NCBI GenBank assembly: GCA_964400675.1 | Contig: CAYNVO010000011.1 | Coordinates: forward strand, 1 to 64,000 | Length of the DNA: 64,000 nucleotides | Reading direction: 5' to 3' | DNA from: 9FT-COMBO-48-23 sp964400675 | Lineage (GTDB): Bacteria > Chloroflexota > Dehalococcoidia > GIF9 > UBA5629 | Shown here: one piece after another, positions 42,054 to 51,674 of the stretch | How positions within the stretch are numbered: position 1 is the stretch's first letter | Layout of the letters: each line of letters begins with the position of its first letter | Program-made: the position numbers and the translations under genes | The notes under the pieces: generated by a model | What the model was told of the DNA's origin: nothing | Seen by the model: only the letters and a program-made list of their open reading frames with translations | Database searches by the model: none

Positions 42054-42944
42054 ATGACTGCAAAGATTATCAGTGGTACTGAAGTAGCTGCCGAGATTCG
42101 CGAGGAATTGAAGGGCAGAGTGAAAAAGCTAAAAGACAAGGGAGTGATCCCGGCATTAGCTGTGGTGCTGGTGGGAGAAGACCCGGCCTCGATCTCCTAT
42201 GTTACCGCTAAGGCTAAGGGCTCTGAGGAAATAGGAATGCACGAGGAGACAATTCGCCTACCAGCAGATACTCCAGAAGCAGAAGTCCTGAAAAAAGTCG
42301 ATGAACTTAATAAAGACCCTAAATTTCATGGTGTATTGGTACAGTTGCCTTTGCCCAAGCACATTGACACCGAAAAGGTGATTAACTTTATCTCTCCAGA
42401 GAAAGATGTAGATGGCTTCCATCCTGTTAATGTGGGTAAGGCGCTCAGAGGTGAACCCTGTCCTTTGCCCTGCACTCCTCATGGAGTTCAGGAGTTGTTG
42501 GTCAGGAGCGGCAATGACCCAAGCGGCAAGCATGTCGTTATCTGCGGCCGGAGCAATATTGTAGGCAAGCCGCTGGCGGCTATCCTGATGCAGAAGAAGA
42601 AAGGGGCTAATGCCACAATCACCATCTGCCATACCGGGACCAAGGATATAGGCTATTTTTCCAGGCAGGCTGATATTGTCGTGGCTGCTATGGGTGCTCC
42701 TAAGGCGATAACCGCCGATATGGTCAGAGATGGCGCCGTGGTTATCGACGTTGGCGTTAACCGCGTAGAAGATAAGACAAAAGAGAAGGGTTTCCGCCTG
42801 GTTGGTGATGTCGACTTCGATGCCATCAAGGAAAAGGCATCGGCGATAACTCCGGTTCCCGGTGGAGTCGGTCCGATGACTGTAACCATGTTGCTGATGA
42901 ATACGGTGGAAGCAGCCGAGATTAAAGCAGGTATAACCGGCTAG
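42054..42944 (+). CDS. folD: Bifunctional methylene-THF dehydrogenase / methenyl-THF cyclohydrolase
   Basis: A 296-residue FolD: the catalytic block SYVTAKAKGSEEIGM with the active Lys (about 56), VQLPLPKHID, PEKDVDGFHPVN, the Rossmann segment GRSNIVGKPLA, and TPVPGGVGPMTVTMLL at the end. It interconverts methenyl-, methylene- and formyl-THF in the methyl branch and in one-carbon supply for nucleotides. ATG start with AAGGAGGA upstream. It is 85 bases ahead of fhs on the same strand and probably co-transcribed. The usual YxxxK Tyr is present (SYVTAK). Confidence 0.96.
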   Translation: MTAKIISGTEVAAEIREELKGRVKKLKDKGVIPALAVVLVGEDPASISYVTAKAKGSEEIGMHEETIRLPADTPEAEVLKKVDELNKDPKFHGVLVQLPLPKHIDTEKVINFISPEKDVDGFHPVNVGKALRGEPCPLPCTPHGVQELLVRSGNDPSGKHVVICGRSNIVGKPLAAILMQKKKGANATITICHTGTKDIGYFSRQADIVVAAMGAPKAITADMVRDGAVVIDVGVNRVEDKTKEKGFRLVGDVDFDAIKEKASAITPVPGGVGPMTVTMLLMNTVEAAEIKAGITG

Positions 42945-43029
42945 AAGGATAATACTCATAAACTGTTAACTTCTTTGGCTATTCAGCACAGGCTTAAAAT
43001 AAACTAAATAAGAAGGAGGATACTACTAT

Positions 43030-44790
43030 ATGGCTTATGATGCAGTAAAGATGAAGGACTGGCAGATTTCAGAGGCAGCTGAGAAGAACATGCCAACCCC
43101 CGATGAGTGGCGGGAGAGACTCGGATTGCAGAAAGATGAGATTATTCCCTACGGGAGGCTGTGCAGGCTCGACTTCCTGAAAATAATCGAGCGTCTCAAG
43201 GAGAAGCAGGATGGCAAGTATATTGAGGTAACCGCCATCACACCCACTCCATTAGGTGAAGGGAAAAGTACTACCTCGATGGGTCTCATTGAAGGTCTGG
43301 GTAAACGGGGCAAGAACGTAGGTGGTTGTCTCCGCCAACCATCAGGCGGTCCCACCATGAACATCAAAGGGACTGCTGCCGGCGGTGGCAATGCGCTCCT
43401 CATTCCCATGACCGAGTTCTCAATGGGTCTTACCGGAGATATCAACGACATCATGAATGCCCACAATCTAGCTATGGTGGCGCTTACTGCCAGAATGCAG
43501 CACGAACGTAATTACGACGATGCTGAGCTTGCCAAGCGCAATCTGCGTAGACTGGATGTAGACCCGACTCGTGTGGAAATGGGCTGGATTTTGGACTTCT
43601 GCGCCCAGAGCCTGAGGAATATCATCATAGGTATTGGTGGTCGCATGGATGGCTTCCTGATGCAGTCGAAGTTTGGCATCGCCGTCAGCTCAGAGCTGAT
43701 GGCCATGCTTTCTATTGTAAGAGACCTGGCAGACCTGCGTGAGAGAATGGGCAAGATCACAGTCGCCTTTGACAAAAAGGGCAACCCTGTAACCACCGGA
43801 GACCTGGAAGTCGGTGGTGCCATGACTGCATGGATGCGCAACACCATCAATCCCACGCTGATGTGCACTGCTGAGTACCAGCCGTGCATGGTGCATGCCG
43901 GACCATTCGCTAATATTGCTGTGGGTCAGTCGTCTATCATTGCCGACCGCATTGGCCTGAAGATGTTCGATTACCACGTAACCGAGAGTGGTTTCGCTGC
44001 GGATATAGGCTTCGAGAAATTCTGGAATGTGAAATGCCGCTTAAGCGGTCTTATACCGCATGTATCAGTGCTCACCACCACCATCAGGGCACTCAAGATG
44101 CATGGCGGAGGGCCGAAAGTAGTAGCTGGTCTACCTTTGCCCGATGCTTATACAAAGGAAGACCTTAAGACTCTGGAAAAGGGCCTGTCCAACATGATAC
44201 ATCACATTAATACCATCAGAACTGCTGGCATTAATCCTGTGGTTTGTATTAATGCCTTCCATACTGACACCAAGGATGAGATTGCAATGGTGCGCAAGGC
44301 GGCAGAAGAAGCTGGAGCACGTTGTGCTGTGTCCACTCACTGGGCAGATGGCGGCGATGGCGCTCTGGAGCTCGCCGATACGGTTATGGATGCCTGCAAC
44401 CAGAAGAATGACTTTAAGTTCCTTTATCCCCTGGAAACCAAGTTGCGTGAGCGGGTGGAAAAGATTGCCAAGGTGGTCTATGGAGCTGACGGTGTGTCAT
44501 GGACACCTGATGCCGAAGCTAAGGCAAAAATGCTTGAGAATGACCCACAATATGCAGACTTTATGACCATGATGGTCAAGACACACCTGAGCCTGACGCA
44601 TGACCCGGCTATTAAGGGCACTCCCAAAGGTTGGACATTACCTGTCCGTGACGTCTTGATCTATTCGGGGGCAAAATTCCTCTGCCCTTGTGCCGGAACC
44701 ATCAGCCTAATGCCGGGCACCAGTTCCGACCCTGCCTTTAGAAGGGTGGACGTGGATGTTAAGACCGGCAAGGTAATGGGTCTATTCTAA
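43030..44790 (+). CDS. fhs: Formate-tetrahydrofolate ligase
   Basis: A 586-residue formyl-THF synthetase. AITPTPLGEGKSTTSMGL (about 67-84) is the P-loop region, and GGCLRQPSGGPTMNIKGTAA and LTGDINDIMNAHNL follow. EKFWNVKCRLSG and PCAGTISLMPG near the C-terminus are conserved. It activates formate with ATP, the entry step of the methyl branch. It is longer than the 557-residue Moorella enzyme, mainly by an N-terminal extension and inserted loops. ATG start with AAGGAGGA upstream. A strong terminator follows, ending the folD-fhs unit. Confidence 0.97.
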   Translation: MAYDAVKMKDWQISEAAEKNMPTPDEWRERLGLQKDEIIPYGRLCRLDFLKIIERLKEKQDGKYIEVTAITPTPLGEGKSTTSMGLIEGLGKRGKNVGGCLRQPSGGPTMNIKGTAAGGGNALLIPMTEFSMGLTGDINDIMNAHNLAMVALTARMQHERNYDDAELAKRNLRRLDVDPTRVEMGWILDFCAQSLRNIIIGIGGRMDGFLMQSKFGIAVSSELMAMLSIVRDLADLRERMGKITVAFDKKGNPVTTGDLEVGGAMTAWMRNTINPTLMCTAEYQPCMVHAGPFANIAVGQSSIIADRIGLKMFDYHVTESGFAADIGFEKFWNVKCRLSGLIPHVSVLTTTIRALKMHGGGPKVVAGLPLPDAYTKEDLKTLEKGLSNMIHHINTIRTAGINPVVCINAFHTDTKDEIAMVRKAAEEAGARCAVSTHWADGGDGALELADTVMDACNQKNDFKFLYPLETKLRERVEKIAKVVYGADGVSWTPDAEAKAKMLENDPQYADFMTMMVKTHLSLTHDPAIKGTPKGWTLPVRDVLIYSGAKFLCPCAGTISLMPGTSSDPAFRRVDVDVKTGKVMGLF

Positions 44791-44811
44791 AGAAAGTCAG
44801 GGAGACACTCT

Positions 44812-44847
44812 AAGGCTGGGTGGTGCTTTGCACCGCCCAGCCTTTTT
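44812..44847 (+). terminator. Rho-independent terminator after fhs
   Basis: A 15-pair stem (AAGGCTGGGTGGTGC with GCACCGCCCAGCCTT, one G-T pair) around a TTT loop, followed by a run of T. One of the clearest terminators in the window. Confidence 0.93.
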
Positions 44848-44872
44848 AGTTAAAATCAATTCCGAGGTTGAA

Positions 44873-46321
44873 TTGGCCCCAAAAGAAATACTTCGAGAAT
44901 TCGAGCCTATCTTCTATCCTGAAGCTATCGCTGTCGTCGGCGTTTCACAGAACGTATTTAAGGTCGGCTCTCTGTGGTTGAAGGCAATTATAGACGCTGG
45001 CTTCAGCGGCCCTGTTTATCCGGTTCATCCAAGAGGCGGCGAATTTCTGGGACTGAAGGTTTATACCAGCATCAAGGAAATTCCGGGGATTGTAGACTAT
45101 GTCATTGTTTCCATACCCAGAGAAGCTGTCCCCGAGTTGCTGGAAGATTGCGCTAATAAGGTAAAAGCTGTTCATTTTTTCACCGCTGGCTTCAGCGAAA
45201 CAGGTGATGCTTCGGGCTATGAACTCGAGGAAGACTTGTTAAAAAAAGCACAAAGGGGAGGGTTCCGTATAATCGGGCCAAACTGCATTGGCGTTTATTC
45301 TCCGGATGGTAATGTGCCCTATGGACCCGGCGGCAGAATAGGCAAAGTTGGCTCAGTAAGCTTCATCTCTCAAAGCGGCGGCATCGGTGAAAAGCTGGTT
45401 GAGCTTGGCGCTGCCAGGGGCATCAACTACAGCAAAGGAATCAGCTTTGGCAACGGCATTGACCTTGATAGCGTCGATTTCATGGAATATATGGCTGCTG
45501 ACCCGAAAGTTTCTATTATAGGCGCTTATCTCGAGGGGACAAGAAACGGTCGTCGCCTGTTCACGACCATGAAAGAGTCGGCTAGGTTAAAGCCTTTAGT
45601 CGTGTGGAAAGCCGGAAGGACTGATGTCGGCGCTACAGCAGCCATGTCTCATACCGGCTCTTTAGCCAGTCCTGCATCAACTTGGTCGGCAGCGCTGAGG
45701 CAGTGTGGTGCTGTTGAAGTTAAAAGCGTCGAGGAGTTAGCCGATACCCTTTTAATATTTCAGCAGCTCGGACAGTGGAGAGGTAGTGGCAGTGGCAACG
45801 GCATAGCCGTAGTCGGTGGATTAGCAGACGGTGGTGGTGGCATTTCCGTTTCATCCAGCGATGCTTGTGCCGAGCTTGGACTTCATATTCCACCTCTATC
45901 TGCGGAGACAAGGCATAAGTTGACCTGTATCCTGGGTCAGGTAGGCAGTATCCTGCTTAACCCTGTGGACGTAAGCCAGAGCGGCAGCAATCCGTCTATT
46001 ATACGGGAGGCACTTGGGGTTGTCCTCGCCGACCCAGCCATAGATCTGGTTATAATTCAAGAAGACGCCGGGATACTTTTAAAGTATTTTCCCCTAGAGT
46101 GGGTGCAAGACATAAACACTGTTTTTGTCGATTTCAGAGCCAACCAGGAAAAGCCGATTGTTGTTGTCTCACCACCCGGGGCTTCTGATTCGCAGCGCCT
46201 TGAAATAGAACGAAGATTGACGCAGGCATCGATACCTGTTTTCCCCACCATGGAACGAGCAGCTAAAGCTATAGCGAACCTCAGCAGCTATTATCGGATG
46301 CAGGAAGCGTCAAAGAGCTAA
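44873..46321 (+). CDS. Acyl-CoA synthetase (ADP-forming) alpha-subunit-like protein, second copy
   Basis: A 482-residue paralogue of the gene at 1494-2981. FYPEAIAVVGVSQNVFKVG at the N-terminus (CoA-binding Rossmann domain), FRIIGPNCIGVYSP, and SHTGSLASPAS (about 268), with the expected phosphohistidine, are all visible. The reading frame is open upstream to 44828, but that start lies inside the fhs terminator. TTG 44873 with GAGG 5 bases upstream is the likely start (MAPKEILREFEPI). No ATP-grasp beta subunit is adjacent, so the partner must be encoded elsewhere or the protein has another role. DUF2905 and queA follow closely. Confidence 0.8.
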   Translation: MAPKEILREFEPIFYPEAIAVVGVSQNVFKVGSLWLKAIIDAGFSGPVYPVHPRGGEFLGLKVYTSIKEIPGIVDYVIVSIPREAVPELLEDCANKVKAVHFFTAGFSETGDASGYELEEDLLKKAQRGGFRIIGPNCIGVYSPDGNVPYGPGGRIGKVGSVSFISQSGGIGEKLVELGAARGINYSKGISFGNGIDLDSVDFMEYMAADPKVSIIGAYLEGTRNGRRLFTTMKESARLKPLVVWKAGRTDVGATAAMSHTGSLASPASTWSAALRQCGAVEVKSVEELADTLLIFQQLGQWRGSGSGNGIAVVGGLADGGGGISVSSSDACAELGLHIPPLSAETRHKLTCILGQVGSILLNPVDVSQSGSNPSIIREALGVVLADPAIDLVIIQEDAGILLKYFPLEWVQDINTVFVDFRANQEKPIVVVSPPGASDSQRLEIERRLTQASIPVFPTMERAAKAIANLSSYYRMQEASKS

Positions 46322-46325
46322 TAGT

Positions 46326-46550
46326 ATGGAAGTAATAGGCAAGATTTTGCTTATAGCCGGCGGCATCATAGTAATCCTGGGGCTGATGCTGGTTTTCAGT
46401 CAGCACATACCCTTCTTTGGCAAACTGCCCGGCGATATATTCATAAAGAGAGACGGTTTTTCCTTCTATTTTCCCATTGTCACCCTGCTTATCTTGAGCC
46501 TCCTGATAACCATAATAGTTAATGTGGTCTTGTATTTCCTGAATAAATAA
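46326..46550 (+). CDS. DUF2905-family small membrane protein
   Basis: A 74-residue protein with two transmembrane helices (ILLIAGGIIVILGLMLVF and FPIVTLLILSLLITIIVNVV). Between them is the family motif FGKLPGDIFIKRDGFSFYFP, diagnostic for DUF2905. Function unknown. It is frequently found next to queA and ruvB-type genes in bacteria, as here with queA 13 bases downstream. ATG start 4 bases after the preceding stop. Confidence 0.9.
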   Translation: MEVIGKILLIAGGIIVILGLMLVFSQHIPFFGKLPGDIFIKRDGFSFYFPIVTLLILSLLITIIVNVVLYFLNK

Positions 46551-46563
46551 GAAGTCTTTTCTG

Positions 46564-47592
46564 ATGAAGACAAGCGATTTTGATTACCATTTGCCCCCTG
46601 AATTTATTGCTCAGACACCTGTAGAACCACGAGACAAATCTCGTCTTATGGTGCTTCATCGGTCTGATGTCTCCATAGAACACCGCTATTTTTACGAGAT
46701 CGTTAGCTATCTTCAGAGTGGGGATACTCTGGTTCTTAACAACAGCCGTGTTATTCCGGCTAGGCTCATGGGACGGAAAAGCGATAGCAGCGTAAATGTC
46801 GAAATTCTGCTATTGCGTCGCTTGGACAACAACGTCTGGGAAACGCTGGTCCGCCCGGGTAGGAAAATCACCACTGGCACACAAATAACAATATCAAGCG
46901 ATACTGGTGCCGCTGATGAGGCAATAAACGCTGAGGTGCTGGAACAGGCTGACGATGGCATCAGGCTCATTCGTTTCTCAGACGACAGCTTGCTTGAGGG
47001 ATTAGGTCGGGTCCCGTTGCCGCCTTACATACATACTCCGCTGGCTGATGCAGACCGGTATCAAACGGTCTATGCTGAAATAAACGGAAGTGTGGCAGCA
47101 CCCACCGCCGGACTGCATTTTGCGCCGAGATTACTAAGTGAGCTGCAGCAAAAAGGCGTTCAACTGGCTTTTATAACTCTCCATATCGGGCTTGATACCT
47201 TCCGCCCGATCAGAGTTGATGACCCTAGCCAGCACAAGATTCATAGAGAGTATGGAGAATTAAGCTCAGAAGTGGCTGCTTTGCTCAATCAGACCAAAAG
47301 ACAAGGTAAAAAAGTGATAGCTGTGGGCACCAGCACGGTGAGGATGCTCGAAGCAGCAGCTTTATCCGGTACAGTGCAGCCTTTTTCCGGCTGGGTTGAC
47401 CTATTTATCCTGCCTGGGCACCGATTTTGTGTCACAGATGCCATGATCACCAACTTTCATTTACCCAGGTCGACTCTGCTGATGCTCGTTTCAGCCTTTG
47501 CCGGTAAAGATTTCATCTGGCAGGCGTACGAACAAGCTACGAGTTTTGGCTACCGCTTTTATAGCTTCGGCGACGCTATGTTAATTCTTTGA
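46564..47592 (+). CDS. queA: S-adenosylmethionine:tRNA ribosyltransferase-isomerase
   Basis: A 342-residue full-length QueA: FDYHLPPEFIAQTPVEPRD near the N-terminus, LVLNNSRVIPARL, VAAPTAGLHF, LHIGLDTFRPI, AVGTSTVRMLE, and DAMITNFHLPRSTLLMLV at the C-terminus. It transfers and isomerises the ribosyl part of SAM onto 7-aminomethyl-7-deazaguanine in tRNA, forming epoxyqueuosine. ATG start. No tgt is adjacent. It probably ends the operon that begins with the acyl-CoA synthetase gene, as a good promoter for glmS follows. Confidence 0.97.
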   Translation: MKTSDFDYHLPPEFIAQTPVEPRDKSRLMVLHRSDVSIEHRYFYEIVSYLQSGDTLVLNNSRVIPARLMGRKSDSSVNVEILLLRRLDNNVWETLVRPGRKITTGTQITISSDTGAADEAINAEVLEQADDGIRLIRFSDDSLLEGLGRVPLPPYIHTPLADADRYQTVYAEINGSVAAPTAGLHFAPRLLSELQQKGVQLAFITLHIGLDTFRPIRVDDPSQHKIHREYGELSSEVAALLNQTKRQGKKVIAVGTSTVRMLEAAALSGTVQPFSGWVDLFILPGHRFCVTDAMITNFHLPRSTLLMLVSAFAGKDFIWQAYEQATSFGYRFYSFGDAMLIL

Positions 47593-47674
47593 AGCGGTTC
47601 TTCCATAACTCTGTCATGCATAGTGCTTTGGTAGTGGAAAAAATAGATTAATAAATATTAAAAACGTTGCAGCT

Positions 47675-47703
47675 TTGCCAATTAGCCAGCATATCTATAT
47701 AAT
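47675..47703 (+). promoter_or_regulatory. Promoter of glmS
   Basis: -35 TTGCCA (47675-47680), 17 bases, and a perfect -10 TATAAT (47698-47703). Predicted start near 47710. It overlaps the upstream part of the long glmS reading frame, which is therefore not translated. Confidence 0.65.
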
Positions 47704-47761
47704 TTACTCCAGGTGTAAAAGCGATAGGAAAAAAGACGTTTGGAGGTATAATCGGTTAAAG

Positions 47762-49537
47762 ATGTGCGGCATTATCGGCTATTGTGGCAGACAGACAGCA
47801 GCTCCACTTGTTTTTGAATGCTTAAAGCGTGTGGAATACCGTGGCTATGATTCGGCAGGCATGGCTACTATATCAAACGGACAATTATTTGTTACCAAAG
47901 ATATCGGCAAGCTTGAGGAGATTGAAAGCAAGCATACATTGAGCTCGTTACCCGGTAATATAGCTATCGGACATACCCGCTGGGCTACTCATGGAGGTGT
48001 TACTACAGCCAATGCTCACCCGCAGTGTGATTCTACTGGAACGATAGCTGTTGTTCATAACGGAATAATTGAGAATTATCAAGAACTCCGTCAACGTCTC
48101 ACCAGCAACGGGCATCACTTTGCTTCAGAAACCGATACCGAAGTCATTCCTCACCTTATTGAAGATGAAATGAAAAAGGGGTGTTCTCTGGAAACGGCGG
48201 TTTTAGCTGTAGCACCGAAGCTTGAAGGCTCCTATTCTTTTTTGGTTATATCGTCCCGTGATTCAGGCAAAATTGTTGGCACCAGAAAAGATAATCCTCT
48301 GGCTATTGGAGTAGGCGAAGATGGCTATTTTGTTGCCAGTGATGCCTTGGCTTTCTCCGGGTTGGCTAACCAACTGGTGTCTCTGGCTGATACTGAGGTA
48401 ACAGTACTAACATCAAAAGGGATTGAGGTTTTTGATGCTGCTGGAAATAAGCTGACAAAAGAAGCGCGACACATCGACTTGCAATGGTGCGATAGTGATA
48501 AACAAGGCTACCAGTTCTTCATGCTCAAAGAGATTATGGAGCAACCGCAGACTATTGAGGCGGCTACAAATCAGAATAAAGAGTCATTCACCAAGATTGC
48601 CATGGATATACTTAGAGCGGGTCAAGTGATAGTCACCGCCTGCGGCACTTCCAGATACGCTGCTCTGGTTGGCAGATACCTCTTCTCCAAAGTCGGCAGA
48701 AAATTTTGCGATGTGGTTATGGCATCCGAATTTCATTATTTTGCTGATTCTGTAGACAGGAATACCGTGGTTTTAGCCGTCTCCCAGAGTGGTGAGACGG
48801 CAGATGTCATCGAAGGTGTAAAAAGGGCCAGAGAGGCTGGCGCCCAAATCGTTTCTATCGTCAACAGGCCATATTCTCAGCTAGCTGAGATGAGCCATCA
48901 TGTTATCTATCTTAATTGTGGTCCTGAGCTATGTGTCGCAGCTACCAAGTCTTTCATCAGCCAGCTAGTTGTCTTCTATCTTTTGTCGTTTTCCATGGTC
49001 AACTCTTTTGATAAAGCCGTTACCGACCTCAAAAACATCAGCACTAAAGTGGCTAAGACTATTGAATGGAACAATGACAAAATTAGCGCGCTGAGCCAGG
49101 AATTAAAGACCACGAATGATTTCTACTATATAGCCAGAGGGATTAACTTCGCCATCGCTTCTGAAGGCGCTCTGAAGCTTAAAGAAATCTCCTATATTCA
49201 TGCAGAGGGTATGCCGGCAGGCGAACTCAAGCACGGCACCCTAGCCCTTATTGAACAAAGGACCCCTGTAGCTGTAATCTGCCCCGATGACTATACTTAC
49301 CGTGAGACATTAAGCAATGCCACGGAGGCTAAGTCAAGAGGCGCTTATATTATTGCCATCTCTGATAGAAAAAATGAGATTTATGATTTCTGGGTCAAGA
49401 TCCCCAAAGTCGACGAGCTCTTATATCCCATAATCGCTGTAGTCCCGCTTCAGCTCTTGGCATACCATCTGGCGGTTAGCCGTGGATATGACCCGGATAG
49501 ACCCAGGAATTTGGCAAAATCAGTAACGGTTAAGTAG
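47762..49537 (+). CDS. glmS: Glutamine-fructose-6-phosphate aminotransferase (isomerizing)
   Basis: A 591-residue GlmS. Translation must begin at ATG 47762, because the second residue is the catalytic Cys of the class II glutaminase (CGIIGY). The 29 extra codons upstream overlap the promoter. GHTRWATHGG and GIIENYQELR complete the glutaminase domain. The isomerase half shows two SIS domains (TACGTSRYAA, VSQSGETADVI and IHAEGMPAGELKHG) and ends PRNLAKSVTVK. It makes glucosamine-6-phosphate for peptidoglycan and surface sugars, which suits its place at the border of the polysaccharide region. A GGAGGT lies rather far (about 15 bases) upstream. No glmS ribozyme is recognisable. Confidence 0.96.
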   Translation: MCGIIGYCGRQTAAPLVFECLKRVEYRGYDSAGMATISNGQLFVTKDIGKLEEIESKHTLSSLPGNIAIGHTRWATHGGVTTANAHPQCDSTGTIAVVHNGIIENYQELRQRLTSNGHHFASETDTEVIPHLIEDEMKKGCSLETAVLAVAPKLEGSYSFLVISSRDSGKIVGTRKDNPLAIGVGEDGYFVASDALAFSGLANQLVSLADTEVTVLTSKGIEVFDAAGNKLTKEARHIDLQWCDSDKQGYQFFMLKEIMEQPQTIEAATNQNKESFTKIAMDILRAGQVIVTACGTSRYAALVGRYLFSKVGRKFCDVVMASEFHYFADSVDRNTVVLAVSQSGETADVIEGVKRAREAGAQIVSIVNRPYSQLAEMSHHVIYLNCGPELCVAATKSFISQLVVFYLLSFSMVNSFDKAVTDLKNISTKVAKTIEWNNDKISALSQELKTTNDFYYIARGINFAIASEGALKLKEISYIHAEGMPAGELKHGTLALIEQRTPVAVICPDDYTYRETLSNATEAKSRGAYIIAISDRKNEIYDFWVKIPKVDELLYPIIAVVPLQLLAYHLAVSRGYDPDRPRNLAKSVTVK

Positions 49538-49544
49538 AAAACTA

Positions 49545-50288
49545 GTGATTCTGTCTGATAAGTCAACCAAACCAACAATTATCGCCGCCATCCCTTGCCT
49601 CGACGAGGAGCAGTTCATCAGTGATATAGTAACTAGAACCCGTAGATATGTGGATAAAGTAATTGTTATAGATGATGGGTCAACTGATGATACCTCTGAA
49701 GTAGCTAAAGCTGCTGGTGCTGAGGTCATAAGGCATGGAACGAGGCAGGGTGTTGGGGTGGCTACCAGGGCGGCGTTCGAAGCGGCAAAAACATGTCGGG
49801 CTGATGTGCTGGTAACTCTGGACGGCGATGGTCAGCACAATCCCGATGAGATTCCCCAGGTTCTGGCTCCTATCCTGAGTGGCGAAGCTGACCTGGTCAT
49901 TGGCTCCCGCTTTCTCCAACCCACTCAAAAAACTCTATCAGCTCAACAAACTGAAAGAACCAATATCCGTCGTTATCGCAAATTTGGCATTGATGTAATC
50001 ACGTGGTTATACAACCTTGGCTCAAAGATAAAGGTATCTGATTCACAGAGCTGCTTCCGTGCCCATAGTCGAAGGCTGCTCGATGCCATAAACATGACAG
50101 AAAGCGGCTTTAGTTTCAGCGTTGAAGTCTTAATTAAAGCCAGAAGAAGGGGCTTAGTTATCACTGAAGCACCTATCTCCTGCCTCTATCACTCCCAGGG
50201 CTCCAGCCTTAATCCTGTAGCTCATGGTCTTGGGGTTGCCTTCGCTGTGATAAAGCTCCGACTTTTCAGTCACCAGCATAACAAGTAG
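49545..50288 (+). CDS. GT2-family glycosyltransferase (dolichol-phosphate-mannose-synthase-like)
   Basis: A 247-residue soluble GT-A enzyme. AAIPCLDEEQFIS opens the fold, VIDDGSTDDTSE (about 43-54) binds the nucleotide sugar, and LVTLDGDGQHNPDEIP (about 87-102) carries the DxD metal motif. GSRFL and DSQSCFRAHSRRLL follow. It lacks the C-terminal membrane helices of GtrB-type enzymes, like DPM1. It probably makes a lipid-linked sugar for surface glycans. GTG start, 7 bases after glmS, so the two may be co-transcribed. Confidence 0.85.
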   Translation: MILSDKSTKPTIIAAIPCLDEEQFISDIVTRTRRYVDKVIVIDDGSTDDTSEVAKAAGAEVIRHGTRQGVGVATRAAFEAAKTCRADVLVTLDGDGQHNPDEIPQVLAPILSGEADLVIGSRFLQPTQKTLSAQQTERTNIRRYRKFGIDVITWLYNLGSKIKVSDSQSCFRAHSRRLLDAINMTESGFSFSVEVLIKARRRGLVITEAPISCLYHSQGSSLNPVAHGLGVAFAVIKLRLFSHQHNK

Positions 50289-50341
50289 GTGAAAGCTAAG
50301 AAACTCAACAAACTCAATAACACGGATAAAATGAGGTTAAA

Positions 50342-51565
50342 GTGAGTTTGAAGAACAAGAACGTATTCATCACTGGTATAAGCGGCTTTGTCGGTTCAAA
50401 CATGGCAAAGCATCTTCTCAATGAAGGGGCCAATGTTTTTGGGCTGGTTAGAAGACGGGCTGATGGCACTATCCCGCAAAACATTAGATATCTGGGAATT
50501 GAGAACGAGGTAGCCCTTGTGGAGGGCGATATGCGGGATATTTCCAGTATTGCTTCCGCATTAGACATCAGCAAACCTGACATTGTCTTTCATCTCGCCG
50601 CTCAGTCTTTCATTCCCAGGTCGTTTTCATGCCCCGGAGAGACGATGGAAGTAAACTGTCTGGGGACAGCCAATCTCCTTGAGGCGATTAGAAATAAAAG
50701 CTTGGATGCAGTAACAGTTTTCGCAGGAAGCAGCGAAGAGTATGGCCTTGTATTCCTTTCGGATTCTCAGTATCAGCAAATCAAGAAAAAACACGGCACG
50801 ATTTTCCCGGAGCCGATCAGTATCCCTGAATTGCCTATCACTGAGACCAATCCTCTCCGCCCCATGTCTCCCTATGCTGTCAGCAAGGTCTACGCCGACT
50901 ATCTAACCAGAAACTATCATACTTGTTATGGATTGAAAACAATAGTCTCTAGGGGCTTCAATCAGGAAGGGGCCGGCCGAGGCAGTATGTTTGTAACTTC
51001 GTCGATTACTCGGCAGGCGATGCAATACAAGCGTGGTGAAATCGATAAGCTAGTCATAGGCAATGTTAATGCCTTCAGGGATTGGTCTCATGTCAATGAT
51101 ATTCTGAAGGGGTACTGCCTGCTGGCTGAGAAAGGCAGATATGGAGACGTTTACAACCAGGGCTCGCAGAGGACCAACTCGGTGCTTAGCTATCTCTTGC
51201 TTAGTTTGGAATGTGCTGGATATGCGGTGAATAGGATTGAAACGCTTGGTGGCAAGAAAGTGGTAGATAATCCCAACGAATTGGATAGCTCAAAGATGTT
51301 CGGGCTTGGCTTTGAAAAGACCAGGGTGGATAAGCTGATGCTAGAAGGTAAATTGGAATTCCAGCTTTCGGATACAGGAATTATTGTCATTACCGATAAG
51401 GATAAAATAGCTGTAGAATTTGATGAAGAAAGGTTCAGGCCAGCTGAAGTACCGATTTTATTAACCAGGACTGCAAAAATGGAGGAGCTTGGCTTTAAAA
51501 CGCAGCGCAGCCTTAAAGATATAATTAATGACCAATTGAATTATTTCCTGGATCCAGCTCGCTAG
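50342..51565 (+). CDS. GDP-mannose 4,6-dehydratase-like NAD-dependent sugar dehydratase
   Basis: A 407-residue extended SDR. ITGISGFVGSNMAKHL (Rossmann glycines), HLAAQSFIPRSF, SSEEYG (active Ser region) and YAVSKVYADYL (YxxxK, about 179-183) are visible. FNQEGAGRGSMFVTSSITRQ is close to the GMD family pattern, which supports a GDP-sugar substrate. Residues beyond about 325 form an extra C-terminal segment not found in standard GMD (about 350-370 residues). GTG start with AGG upstream. Precise sugar unknown. Confidence 0.75.
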   Translation: MSLKNKNVFITGISGFVGSNMAKHLLNEGANVFGLVRRRADGTIPQNIRYLGIENEVALVEGDMRDISSIASALDISKPDIVFHLAAQSFIPRSFSCPGETMEVNCLGTANLLEAIRNKSLDAVTVFAGSSEEYGLVFLSDSQYQQIKKKHGTIFPEPISIPELPITETNPLRPMSPYAVSKVYADYLTRNYHTCYGLKTIVSRGFNQEGAGRGSMFVTSSITRQAMQYKRGEIDKLVIGNVNAFRDWSHVNDILKGYCLLAEKGRYGDVYNQGSQRTNSVLSYLLLSLECAGYAVNRIETLGGKKVVDNPNELDSSKMFGLGFEKTRVDKLMLEGKLEFQLSDTGIIVITDKDKIAVEFDEERFRPAEVPILLTRTAKMEELGFKTQRSLKDIINDQLNYFLDPAR

Positions 51566-51674
51566 CAAGGCAAACTGATTGTTCGCATGAACTATCAGAG
51601 TCGCCTCGTTATGCCGCGGCGTTGAAACACGATTGGTACTCAGTGAGGCGTTAGTGTAGTATAGGATTGTGCAG

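Noticed and set aside
42258..42959. A 233-codon minus-strand frame opposite folD
   Set aside because: It is the shadow of a strongly conserved folD on the plus strand, has no recognisable motif and no ribosome binding site of note.
44828..44872. Upstream start of the second acyl-CoA synthetase gene
   Set aside because: These codons lie inside the fhs terminator and lack homology; TTG 44873 has a proper ribosome binding site.
47675..47761. N-terminal extension of glmS
   Set aside because: The catalytic Cys must be residue 2 after the initiator, and the extension overlaps a good promoter.
47593..47761. glmS ribozyme in the glmS leader
   Set aside because: The predicted leader is only about 50 bases and I cannot find the ribozyme's conserved core.
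51603..51651. CGCCTC/GAGGCG inverted repeat before wecB as a terminator or operator
   Set aside because: The arms are only six bases, about 37 bases apart, with no T-run or further symmetry; chance is likely.
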